Positions 13,090 to 25,900 of a DNA stretch of 64,000 nucleotides are shown one piece after another. A program made the translations under genes and the position numbers. Each line of letters begins with the position of its first letter. The first letter of the stretch is position 1. The stretch comes from Paraphysomonas bandaiensis (taxonomy: Eukaryota; Chrysophyceae), in the NCBI GenBank assembly GCA_965644295.1, contig CBFFRP010000249.1:62001-126000 (forward strand), written 5' to 3'. Below the pieces are notes generated by a model that had not been told where the DNA came from, ran no database searches, and saw nothing but the letters and a program-made list of their open reading frames with translations.

Positions 13090-14276
13090 TTTTCAATATA
13101 CTATAGTGTACAAACCACACACTCAGTGATCGTATCCTGTATAGTCACCCACTTCTACTTCAGTTTCATACTACACAATATATTGTACTAATTACATATA
13201 TATCTTTCGATCCTTGCATCTCACATAATACTGCACTCAATTGCAAGTATATAGAATCTTCAGATCTCAACAAATAAGTGATGCTGATAGACCCCAAGAG
13301 AGTAAGATTTTTCAATCGATGTTTTCAAAGGTAACTGAAGGACATGCATGAAGATTGCGTTGAGAGAAAGAATGATGGTCTACCAGCCTACTTCAGCGTT
13401 GGAGAGAGTGATGGAGTCCTGCCTATGCTGCTATCTTTAGCTTTGTTTTGACCTAATGTATGTTGCATTGGTTCTACGTCACCTGCTATGACCTCATGCT
13501 TCTGTAATGCGTAGCTATATGCCTGTAATGTGTAGCTATAGGCCTGTAATGCGTAGCTATATGCGAGTACAATTCACGACTAGGTTTAATACTATAATTG
13601 GCTAGGCTGAGACATTTATTGCTTTGACTAGGTTTTTACACCGAAAATAGTATGACTAGGAAATTCAGCCAAATTGACTAGGTTGAATAATATATCTCGG
13701 TGCATATAGTATATAATGAAATTACAATTATTAAGGAAGGGCATAGTATATTAATATATATACTGACATAATATTGAAGTAGCATCTGGTTAATGTCTGT
13801 TTCCTTGTTTCCTTCATATTCCTTTGTCAAGCCCACATCATTAACTGAATTCGCTTCCTTTGTGCCTAATGTCTGATATCATCCTTTCCTACAGTTACTT
13901 GTCACATTGTGTCACCTACTGCCTACTATTTACTCAGTTGCACAATATATAATATATATCATATCAAACAGCGGAATTCAGCAGTGTATAATCCTTACTG
14001 GTTGTGTGAATCGCTAACCTTTATCATTTCTGTATTCCTCCACGCGTCAATATACAACATATCAACATATCAGCATTTCATTGTCGCAAAACCAAAAAAC
14101 ACTTTTAACCAGAAATAGTGCATCCATAAAAAATACAAGATTCATTATATCTTACGTTTCTGTTACATTAGAAGCAGCAATATTCCAGACAACAGGTTCC
14201 ACAAAACAAACACATCCAATGAAAAGACCCTTTCACGCCATTATTCGCGGTAAAAGATAATATGTCAGTCCACTGA
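13090..14276. other. Intergenic stretch with short tandem repeats
   Basis: No gene is seen. It holds three copies of a ~24-bp unit (CTGTAATGCGTAGCTATATG type) at about 13500-13563, and four to five scattered copies of GACTAGGTT/GACTAGGAA between 13578 and 13690. The remainder is AT-rich. Confidence 0.5.
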
Positions 14277-16063
14277 TCATATAGTTTGACTTAGTCTTGG
14301 ATCTTCATTGTCACCATCCTCTCCTCTGGTCTTGCTTTTCTTTCTGCGGCTCTTCTTATCTGTGAATAGCTGGTCAAGGAGCGTGTAGTCATTGGTTACC
14401 CTCATCAGATCCATTGCGTTTGCTATGGCATGTTTGCGAGTGAGGCTTTGTTTTGCTTCTTCCCTGTGACGGCGCATCAGTTCATTCTTCTGAGATTGAA
14501 TCTTCTCATATCGCATATCTGCTTCATGAATCGCCTGCAACGTCTGCAGTCTATGGAACTCATTCATTCGAGCCACCCGTTCCACATTCTCCTGTTTATC
14601 CGACTTCTTCAAGTCGTTATAAAACTTCCGAGTTCTGTACTCCGCTTCCCGCTGCTCTTGCATCTTGGAGAACACTTTATCTTTCTCTTGACGTCGGGCT
14701 ACAATCTCTGCTCTGTGTTCGTTGCGCATGCGGTAGGCGTCTACCAGCCTCTGGGTCCGAAGTCTGTTCTTACGCTCCCGTTCATCCGCCTGCTTCTTGA
14801 GCTTTTCCCTCTCAGCGATTTCCTGTTCCTTTGCTCGCTTCATAGCCTCCTGCTGATGCTGATGGAATGCCGCCTTCTTTTGCTCATGCAGCTGATGATG
14901 CTTTTCAAGTGCCTCTGTGATGCGTTTGCTAGCCAGCTCTCGTTTATTCATTATTTCTTCCCTTTTCTTCAACTTCTTTTGTTCAAGCTGTGCGTTCACA
15001 CGTTCCTCTCTCTCCTGCATTTTAATTCTACAGAAAGCCGCTGGTCAGTCAACTATATCCACACACACAATACGCACCTGTTCTCCTCTGCGAGCTGGAT
15101 CTGGGCCTGCAGAAGTGCCTCAGTCTTCTGTCTGTGCTCTTCCATCTTGCGTTCCCGCTCCGCTTCGCGCTCTCGGGCTTCCAGTAGCAATTGCCTGTTC
15201 AGAATATATCGTTCAACACACCATTTTCTATAGCTACCTCTATTACCTGGCTGCCTCTTCCTCTGCCTTCTTCTTCTTTCTGTCAAACTCAGCCTCACGG
15301 CGAGCAAGCTCACGTCGTCTTTCGTTCTCCTCTTGCTCCTATTGATAATAAGCTTAGAGAAACTGCGCCGGTGGTACAAGCGCCAACAATAACCTTTCTT
15401 GCCCTTTCCTGAGCTCGCTGGGCTCTCTTTTTCTCTGCTTGTGCTTTTTGCTCCGCTATTTTTCTTTCATGTTCTTTCTTTTTGCGGTGCTCTTCATCCT
15501 CGGCTCTCTTGATTTTGCTCTGCAGGGCGGCCATCGCTTGTTCACGTGCGACAATCTTCGCAAGTTCCTTTTCTTGTCTGCGTCTCACAGCTTCCATCCG
15601 CTTTTGTTCCTTAATATACAAATTATGCTACAACTTAACACAGTATTACTGAAACATACCAACTCCAGCATGTGGCCAACATTGTCTTCTTTATCGTTCG
15701 CTGCAGTATGACCATTTTCCTGTTCCTGGTTTCCGTACTTTTGAGTACGCTCTTGATAAGATATAATTGCTTCTCGTTCTGCTGTTACAGTAGCAATTTT
15801 GTCTGAATAAAAGAACACTTATAAGTGCTCAATAGTTCCAATCCTTTTAGATAATTACCTTTACGCTTTCTTTCAAATGTTTCATACTTTACATCAACCA
15901 AATCATCAGGCAATCCCTTTGTTTTAAAGGCCTTCTTGGGCTTAGGGAGCAGCTCTGATGGGTCATAACCCGCTCGAAGACATGCTTCAAGAGTTCGAGG
16001 GCTGTTGATTTCAGGGGACCCTTCCGCATTCTCAAAATTCAGGACAGATATCAGTGTCTCCAT
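14277..16063 (-). CDS. Long coiled-coil protein, possibly ciliary
   Basis: Six exons on the minus strand: 16063-15859, 15802-15660, 15609-15394, 15338-15247, 15194-15078, 15027-14277, about 507 residues. Introns are 50-56 nt. The N-terminal ~70 residues carry a compact motif, SPRTLEACLRAGYDPSELLP, that I associate with CCDC177/CCDC185-like proteins in animals (from memory). The rest is an almost continuous highly charged coiled coil (E/K/R/Q-rich, few hydrophobics beyond heptad positions), ending in a basic KKSRRKKSK stretch. I infer a structural or microtubule-associated role, perhaps in the flagellum, because such proteins are common there; no motif proves it. Head-to-head with the giant surface-protein gene. 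Confidence 0.75.
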
Positions 16064-16913
16064 CTATAAGAACGATATGCAATAAAACTAAAGACAGTTA
16101 AACAGAGAGGCTTCTTTGATAATGACGAGTAGTGGTTGCAGAGGAATGGTATGGTTGTGATGAGGAGTTGCTTAGCACTGCATTGAATATGCTACAGTAA
16201 GATTATTGTGTCGAGTCCAACCCACTAATTAATTACAGAGCTGAGCTGAGGTGTATGTCTGCATGTGTAGATGTATATGTATGTATGTAGAGAGCGCTGC
16301 ATCTCTATCGCTATATGTAGGCATGTATGTATGTGTGTACCGCCAGCACCCATGTGAAACTGCTCATCATACTACGTCCTGTATTTATAGAATACGGTGA
16401 TACAAGAAATACAGAAGAATACAGTGTAGAAAATAGCGAGAAGGAGGAGTGATATACATATGGTATAACGGTATACTGCTGTATAACACCGCACAAGAAC
16501 AGACGTGATAATTGAATTCGAGAATATTACGTATGTACATACATACACACATACACACATATACAGGTACATACAGACGCATACATATACAGGTACATAC
16601 AGGTTCAAGTAAGTATCAATCCCACACACCCTATGAAGAACCTGTACCTGTACCTGTACCTGTACCTATACCTGTACCTGTCCACACCATATGCGACAGT
16701 ACTGTACTAAGGTATCACTTAATAACCTCACCAAACCCCATCAAACACAATAATCCACAACCATATCGTCTCGTCACGTATCTTCATCACAATCTCTTGA
16801 TTATCTGTGTTATCACACCACTTCTCATCGCCCCCACTGTCTCCTATAGATATTAATGTCTTACATCACTATACATACGTGTTACTTATACATCTTCATA
16901 CTTTAATACCATT
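16064..16913. promoter_or_regulatory. Divergent upstream region of coiled-coil and giant surface-protein genes
   Basis: An 850-bp spacer between divergent starts. It has TGTATGTATG runs on the coiled-coil side (16265-16340), which read CATACATACA in that gene's sense strand. ACATACATACACACATACA (16537-16560) and a (GTACCT)n hexamer run (about 16640-16682) lie on the other side. No gene is seen. Confidence 0.4.
16640..16682 (+). repeat. (GTACCT)n hexamer microsatellite
   Basis: Six to seven nearly perfect copies of GTACCT, one changed to ATACCT, in the upstream region of the giant surface-protein gene. Confidence 0.8.
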
Positions 16914-19900
16914 ATGAAACACTTTTTATTTGTATTTCTATTGTATATATCATATACAGCTATGGTCAATGCGACATGCTGTCAATCCGGCTATACACTC
17001 TACGGGGGCTCTTACTGTTATGCGATTCATACTACAACGAGGACTTACTCGGCTGCTAAAGCGACGTGTACTAATGGGTATATGGTTTCTATAACTGTAT
17101 CGTCAGAAAGTGATTTTACTGAGAATAATGTTATTCATACAGCTCTGGGTGCCAGGAGTGGTAGTGACTATTATTTTATTGGATACACCCAAAGTACTGG
17201 CTGGTCATGGGATGATGGTGTTACATCACCGACCTATAATCACTTTTCTAATGGAGCGAAGAATAAGGAGTGTGCGGTAATGCTACCCGATGGGGAGTGG
17301 ACTGATAAGGACTGCACTTCAACTGCCAAATATGTTTGTGAATCCAATCCTATATCGTGCTCTGCCCCAACGGTAACACCTACATATGCACCGTCACATA
17401 CACCAACAGCAACCCCAACTGTTGCACCTAGTCAGACCTCTTCATATGAGAGTGACGAGAATACATTTCTCTGCGATTTTATATCTGCTACTAATGTTGC
17501 CACTGCAATTGGTTCCGGTTGGGATTGCCCTAATGTAGCAACTAATAAGTGTTCGTGGTCCGGCATCACGTGTAGCGGAGGTGTGGTTGTATCAATCGCT
17601 CTTAGTAATTCAGGAATAACTGGGACGTTTCCAACATCAATTGGTCTAATGTCAGCGCTCACAGAAATTCTTTTATTTACAAATTCTATGGATGGAACAC
17701 TACCAACTCAAATCGGTAGTATGAGTAGCTTAGCGAACCTACGTATACATACGAATAGTTTTTCTGGACCTATCCCTGAGTCATTTGGGTACCTTTCTTC
17801 GCTAACGTTTATTCATTTCAACTTTAACGCTTTTACAGCAATACCAAACTCAATAGGAAGTTTGTCGAATTTAGAGTCAATGAGAATTGCCAATAACGCC
17901 GTTGCAGGTACACTACCAAGTACGATTGGTAGCTTGAGCAAATTGTCTTCCATCATTGCTGGTGGAAATTCGTTGAGTGGAAAATTACCTTCAAGTGTTG
18001 GAGAACTTTCGAATTTAGAAATTTTAGAATTTCATGTGAATTTGTTCACAGGATCAGTTCCCAGTTCATATGGTGGCCTTGCAAAACTAACTAGATTGAA
18101 ACTTCATTCGAATAGTCTCACTGCTGTGTTTCCGTCTGAATTGTGTTATATCGATATTTTTACTTTGAGTCATACGTCACAAAATGAATGTCCGGCACCC
18201 ACACCGTTGCCGTCGAATACACCGGTGATTCCCCCAACTGCGCAGCCCAGTAGTTTGCCATCCAGTACGCCAACACATCAACCATCCGAATACCCAAGCG
18301 GACATCCCAGTGGTGAACCCACGAGTCAGCCGACTAGCCAGCCCACTTGTAAACCATCTGGAAAACCAAGTGAACAACCTACTAGTCAGCCGACTAGCCA
18401 GCCCACTTATAAACCATCTGGAAAACCAAGTGAACAACCTACTAGTCAGCCGACTAGCCAGCCAACCAATGAGCCCAGTTGGTTGCCAACTGGGTATCCG
18501 ACATATGTGCCGAGTAGTAAGCCAACAGAGTATGCATCACGGCAACCTACAGGCTTACCAACTGGGCAACCGACAGGACAACCCACAGGACAACCCAGTG
18601 GTCATCCAACATGGCAACCGACGGGTCAACCGTCATGGCAGCCGTCAGGTCAACCTACATTCTTGCCTACAGGTCCTACCGAACATCCGACTAGTTCTCC
18701 TACAGGACGACCTACAGGTCAACCTACTAGCTTACCATCAGAAAACCCAACTGGACAACCTACAGGTCAACCAACTAGACATCCAACAGGTCAGCCGTCA
18801 GGTCAACCTACCGCGGAACCATCTGGACAACCAACTGGACAACCGTCTAGTCAGCCCACTGGTTTTCCCACACGACTACCTACTGGCCAACCAACCAGAC
18901 AGCCAAGTAGAGTACCGACAGGGCAACCATCAGGACACCCCTCTGGGCAACCGACAGGACAACCGTCAGGACAGCCAAGTGGATTACCAACTGAGAAACC
19001 TACAGGGCAACCCTCAGGTGAGCCTTCCGGACAGCCTACACGGCAGCCCACCGGTGAGCCAACTGGTCAGCCAACAGGGCAACCCTCCGGAGAACCTACA
19101 GCTAAGCCGTCAAATGGTCCATCTGGGCAACCGACCGAACAACCTACAAGACAACCAACAGGACAGCCGACTGGTGAGCCAACAGCACAACCAACAGGGC
19201 AACCCACTGGTCATCCTTCAGGTGAACCAACAGGTCAACCTACTGCTGAGCCAACTGGCCAGCCAACAGCGCAACCTTCCGGACAGCCCACAGGTATACC
19301 CTCAGCACAGCCAACAGGGCAACCGACAAGTCAACCGACAGATGTACCAACCGGTCAGCCAACTGGGCAACCCAGCGGACAACCTACTGGTGACCCCACC
19401 GGACAACCAACAGGACAACCTACCAGTGAGCCAACAGGTTATCCAACTGGACAGCCTTCCGGACTACCTTCAGGTAAACCCTCCGGACAGCCCTCTGAAC
19501 AACCTACAAGCGAGCCAACTGGTCAGCCAACCGGTCAACCAACCAGCGATCCAACAGGGCAACCAACAGGACAACCTACGAATGTACCAACAGGTCAGCC
19601 AACAGGGCAACCAACAGCACAACCTACTAGTGACCCAACCGGTCAGCCATCAGGGCAACCTTCCGGGCAACCTACAGGTGAGCCAACAGGTGAGCCAACA
19701 GGGCAACCGACAAGTCAACCGACCAGTGTACCAACCGGTCAACCAACAGGGCATCCTTCCGGACAACCTACTGGTGAGCCGTCCGGAGAGCCAACAGGTC
19801 AACCAACCAGTGAGCCAACAGGTCATCCAACAGGGCAACCTTCTGGACAACCTACTGCTGAGCCAACTGGCCAGCCAACAGCGCAACCTTCCGGACAGCC

Positions 19901-22900
19901 CACAGGTATACCCTCAGCACAGCCAACAGGGCAACCGACAAGTCAACCGACAGATGTACCAACCGGTCAGCCAACTGGGCAACCCAGCGGACAACCTACT
20001 GGTGACCCCACCGGACAACCAACAGGGCAACCTACCAGTGAGCCAACAGGTTATCCAACTGGACAGCCTTCCGGACTACCTTCAGGTAAACCCTCCGGAC
20101 AGCCAACTGGACAACCTACAAGCGAGCCAACTGGTCAGCCAACAGGTCAACCAACCAGCGATCCAACAGGGCAACCAACAGGACAACCTACGAATGTACC
20201 AACAGGTCAGCCAACAGGGCAACCAACAGCACAACCTACTAGTGACCCAACCGGTCAGCCATCAGGGCAACCTTCCGGGCAACCTACAGGTGAGCCAACA
20301 GGTGAGCCAACAGGACAACCTACCAGTGTACCAACCGGCCAACCAACAGGGCTACCAACAGCACAACCTACAGGTGAACCCTCCGGACAGCCAACAGGGC
20401 AACCTACTGGTGAGCCGTCAGGGCAGCCGACAACTCAACCGACCGGTGAGCCATCTGCTCAGCCCACAGGACATCCTTCCGGACAACCTACAGGTGAGCC
20501 GTCCGGACAGCCCACTGGACAACCAACCAGCGAGCCAACTGGTCAACCAACAGGCCAACCAACCAGTGATCCAACAGAGCAACCAACAGGACAACCGACC
20601 AGTGTTCCAACAGGTCAGCCAACAGGGCAACCAACAGCACAACCAACCGGTGAGCCAACTAGTCAGCCGACTGGGCAACCAAGCGGACAGCCTACTGGTG
20701 GCCCCTCCGGACAGCCAACAGGACAACCTACCAGTGTACCAACAGGTCATCCTACTGGGCAACCTTCTGGACAGCCTACTGGTGAGCCCTCCGGACAGCC
20801 AACAGGGCAACCTACTGGTGAGCCGTCAGGGCAGCCGACAAGTCAACCTACTGCTGAGCCATCTGCTCAGCCCACAGGGCAACCTTCCGGACAGCCTACA
20901 GGTGAACCTTCCGGACAGCCAACAGGGCAACCTACTGGTGAACCCTCCGGAGAACCAACAGGACAACCTACCAGTGTACCAACAGGTCAGCCGACAGGTC
21001 AACCCTCAGGACAGCCAACAGGTCTGCCAACAGGGCAACCGACAAGTCAACCGACAAGTGTACCAACAGGTCAGCCAACAGGACAACCTTCGGGACAACC
21101 TACTGGTCAACCGTCTGGCGAGCCAACAGGGCAACCAACAGCACTACCGACCGGAGAGCCAACTGGTCAACCAACAGGACAGCCTACTGGTGAACCCTCC
21201 GGAGAGCCTACAGGGCAACCGACAAGTCAACCGACCAGTAAGCCAACAGGTCAGCCAACAGGACAACCTTCGGGACAACCTACTGGTGAACCGTCTGGCG
21301 AGCCAACAGGGCAACCAACAGCACTACCGACCGGAGAGCCAACTGGTCAGCCAACAGGACAGCCTACTGGTGAACCCTCCGGACAGCCTACAGGGCAACC
21401 AACAAGTCAACCGACCGGTGTACCAACAGGTCAGCCAACAGGACAGCCTACTGGTGAACCCTCCGGAGAGCCTACAGGGCAACCAACAAGTCAACCGACC
21501 GGTGTACCAACAGGTCAGCCAACAGGACAGCCTTCGGGACAACCTACAGGTGAACCGTCTGGTGAGCCAACAGGGCAACCAACAGCACTACCGACCGGAG
21601 AGCCAACTGGTCAGCCAACAGGACAGCCTACTGGTGAACCCTCCGGAGAGCCTACAGGGCAACCGACAAGTCAACCGACCAGTAAGCCAACTGGTCAACC
21701 TTCTGGACAACCTACTGGTGAGCCTTCCGGAGAGCCAACAGGGCAACCAACAGCACTACCGACCGGTGTACCAACAGGTCAACCCACTGGTGAGCCAACA
21801 GCTCAGCCGACAAGTGTACCAACAGGCCAGCCAACAGGACAACCTTCCGGACAACCAACTGGTGAACCTTCTGGACAGCCAACAGGGCAACCAACAGCAC
21901 TACCAACCGGGGAGCCCACTGGACAGCCAACAGGGCAACCTTCTGGACAACCTACTGGTGAACCCTCCGGACAGCCAACAGGACAACCTACCAGTGTACC
22001 AACCGGTGTACCAACAGGTAACCCTACTGGTGAGCCAACTGGGCATCCAACTGGACAACCTTCTGGTATACCTTCTTGTGAACCATCCGGGCAGCCAACA
22101 GGACAACCGACAAGTGAGCCAACTGGTCAGCCAACTGGTCTACCTTCTGGACTACCTTCAGGTAAACCCTCCGGACAGCCCACAGGACAACCTTCGGGAC
22201 AACCCACTGGTGAACCAACCGGTGAACCAACTGGGCATCCTTCCGGACAGCCCACAGGTATACCCTCGGTACAGCCAACAGGGCAACCGACAAGTCAACC
22301 GACCGGTGTACCAACAGGTCAGCCAACAGGGCAGCCTTCCGGACAACCTACAGGTGAGCCCTCTGGTGAGCCGACAGGTCAACCCTCAGGACAGCCAACT
22401 GGTCAGCCAACAGGGCTACCTTCTGGACAACCTACTGGACAACCTACAAGCGAGCCAACAGGGCAACCGACAAGTGAACCCTCAGGACAGCCAACTGGGC
22501 AACCTTCTGGACAGCCTACAGGTAAGCCCTCTGGACAGCCAACCGGTCAGCCAACAGCAGTACCTTCTTCAATACCATCTCGCATTCCGTCAGGAGCACC
22601 ATCGTTCACGTACGCCCCATCCAGCGTGCCTTCTTACTCTATGCTTCCGTCATCGATTCCAAGTATTGCGCCTACTTACACTGAACTTACTGATTGGAAC
22701 ATAGCGACAGAGTCTTTTATTGCAGATTTCGTCAGTTATGCAAATAGTGATACATTTGTTAGTTTGGTGCTAAATGGAGAGAGAGTATATGGGCCCTGTA
22801 GAGAGTGGAATTCATTCATTGATAGTACCGTGGCAAAATCAATGTTACGTTATAGTCCTGCCCGCATATCCTTAATGTCAGGCATATCTTTCCTTCAGCA

Positions 22901-25900
22901 GTTACCATCTGGAGGCCAGATCACCTGCAGTAACGCGTCAGTTGTTAGTATGATATTGACTGAGTTGACAGACAAGAAATTGAATAACACTACCTCATTG
23001 TCTCCATTCTATTGCGATGGCAACACATGGTATGTTGTGCGGTGTCTAAATGGCGATCATGCAGTGATATGCTTAAATTGCTCGAATATTTGTTTATCTG
23101 GAGGTGGTGTTTATGGTATGCAGTGCGATAGAATACATACTAGTAGTAGATTGGATCTTCTTACCGTTGAGTATGAACACAAAGATGCTCCCTCCATCGT
23201 TTCTGTTTCCGTTGAAACCACTGGTAGTACTGGCAATATAACTGCTGGATTAGTTTTGTCGAACTCTACGAGTTTTATAGTATGTGCAGCATATCCGTCT
23301 GCCTTGCACGTGATTCCTTCAGATGAATGCATGCTATCCTTGCGTAACCCGATTTTATGGAGTCCATCTTCTCACGCATCATATATGTTGACTGGACTTC
23401 AGCTCGGAATGTCTTACGATGTCTATTGCGCTGGATATTCTTCTTTAGCTTCACCGACGTCCATGTCTACTATCCTCGGTACCAAAACAATCGTTAATAC
23501 ACCCTGTTGTAGAATCATATCTGTTAATTTGATGCAGACTGTTTTTTTATCACACGAATACGTCATCAATGCGATCACAATTAAAACAAATTTAGCCTAT
23601 CCAAATAAAAAAGTTTCATTGAAATTAGCCGTGGTTGCCCTGTATGGGAATGAAGAAATATTTTTTCCGTTCAAACCGTCAGAATTTATGTTTCCCCCGG
23701 GTTGTCCTGAGTACGAAACCGTTGCTTCATACACGGCTATTGATTCAGGAATTTACCGGTTAAACTTTACAGTATCCGGTAGAAACGGCGATGAGTTTCA
23801 AATTGTGTATCCTCGTGGGAAAATATTTAGAGTCAGACAACCAGATGAGGTACCGGCTGTTCCAGGCATTTACAGCGCGCATTTCTCGAATACTGGGTAC
23901 GACGTGTCCGTGCTGTTTGATTCACCGACGGATCAAGGAAATCTTCCTCGTAGATTTTCTTGTTCTGCGATCTTTCAATTCAAATTTGCTGAACGGGCGA
24001 TTTGCAAATGGGTCGATAGTTCGACTGTTAACATTATATCGCATCACATATTAGAAATAGGTGATCAGATAATACTCTTAGCTGATTCCATTAAAGCTCA
24101 GTGTTTATCATCAATGGATAATACATGTAGCAATGGGAAGTATAACCATGTTCAGGAGGTAGTGGTTTCAGCACCACATGACACATCGCTGTTGCCTCAG
24201 GTCTCAATTGTTGCCCCTATGTTTTTAAGTTTATGTCAACCACTCGTCGTAGATTTGACAGCTTCATATGGGTCAGGAGGTAGACCATGGAAGAAAGTCT
24301 CGATTGTTGTCCATTCTACCATCAATACGTCATTGATATCAGATTATTTGAGCAAACTTACGCCTTCATTTAGTCCTACTTTTATTATTCCCAGCAGTTT
24401 TTTCCGCCTGGGGTACACGTATACGATGTCTGTTGAACTCTGCAATTATTTAGATGCATGTGGAATTAAATTGCATTCTTTTACAATTGCAGATAGTGAA
24501 ATCGAACCAGTGGTAAATTTGAATTCCAAAACATCACGTGTTATTAAGCGAAACCAACAGTTTACAGTGTCCGCGGATGCGTTTATATACAATTGTTCAA
24601 CTGGCCGTAAGTCATATAGCGATTTAAGATATTCGTGGATTGTGTATAAAGACGATGCACGTGTACCCAGTTGGGAGTTTAAGTCGCTTTCTGTAAATAC
24701 GAAGCAATTTGTGTTGCCACCGTATGCTTTTTCTGTGGGTAGTGTGTACCGGGTGTCACTTACTGTTCACCATACGATATCATATAAGGTGGCGTCGTCA
24801 ACATCGTTATGTGTGTATGTGGAGAAAGGGAGTTTAGTGCCTGTTGTAAAGGGTGGGACGAGTGTCAGTATACGTCAACATGGTAGCGTCACTATAGATG
24901 CGTCTGGTAGCTACGACGAGGATATTCAATTTGCAACGGGCACTCGAGCTAATTTGATTTTCTCTAGTTCGTGCTTTCAAATGTATCCTGTTTACGATCC
25001 GGTATGCAATTTAACTCAGGTAATGAGGCATGGTGTGTTGACCCTAAGAACTCGACAGGGCATTCCCCTCACACCTGAAAGTAAATATCTCGTGAAGGTC
25101 AGTGTACAGCATAAATACGATAAGAGGGAGGCGTTCGAAATTGTTACAGTAACTGTTGTTGAAGACATGACCCCTCTAATTTCTTTAACAACCCCTCAGA
25201 CCAGACAGAACAGACGGATATACTCAGAACGCCAGCTACAACTTGTTGGAGAAATGAGCAGTGCATTGGAAACCAGCTGTGTTCTGGGATGGGCAGTTGA
25301 TGACGATTCAGCCGATTTGAACCTTGCATCGAAGGGGCCATCGGGCAGTACTGTATATCTTGGCAATTGGAGTACGAAGTTAGTTAGCCTGGTTTTGCCG
25401 AAATATTTTTTATCTGCATCCTCAACGTATACTTTCACACTTTCATGCGATAGCCCGCTGTCACAGTCCTATGCCTCAATAGTCGTGAGTACCAACAGCA
25501 TACCTAGACCTGGTGAGCTTGTGATATTTCCGTTAACTGGGTACATGATGCAGACGGCATACACTCTCAGCGCATTGCACTGGGAGTCTGACGACTTGCC
25601 CCTATTTTAGGAGTTTGGATATGTTTCAATTTCCGGAAAGTGTGCTGTGCTCAGGTCTCAATTGGACTTACCACATATCACTACTCATCTACCACCTGGT
25701 CCCAGTGCAAGCAATTTTCATCTTAATATTCGATTGCAGGTTTATAATTCTATTGGCTCCTCAAATGTTTGCTATGAAAGTGTGATTGTATATACCAGAA
25801 ATGTACCTCTTACTGAGATACAGACTTACTACGAAACAGTAGTATCTACCTCAGGAGGCTATTCTGATAGTGAGAGGATGGCATATGCCGTTGTTATCGG

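Noticed and set aside
14430-15345. Plus-strand frames of 115-267 codons opposite the coiled-coil gene
   Set aside because: Antisense of K/E/R-rich codons gives F/L/S-rich frames; the minus strand has intact splice sites and composition.
18310-22704. A 1,464-codon plus-strand frame overlapping the stalk, plus several minus-strand frames of 65-130 codons
   Set aside because: They are the same 12-bp repeat read in other frames; the repeat lacks stop-like trinucleotides. Only the frame joined to the lectin/LRR and REJ parts has domain support.
25608-25610. TAG as a reassigned sense codon
   Set aside because: TAG terminates NAP1, the SNF2 gene, IFT46, DDOST and the TM-PH gene at sensible family ends.
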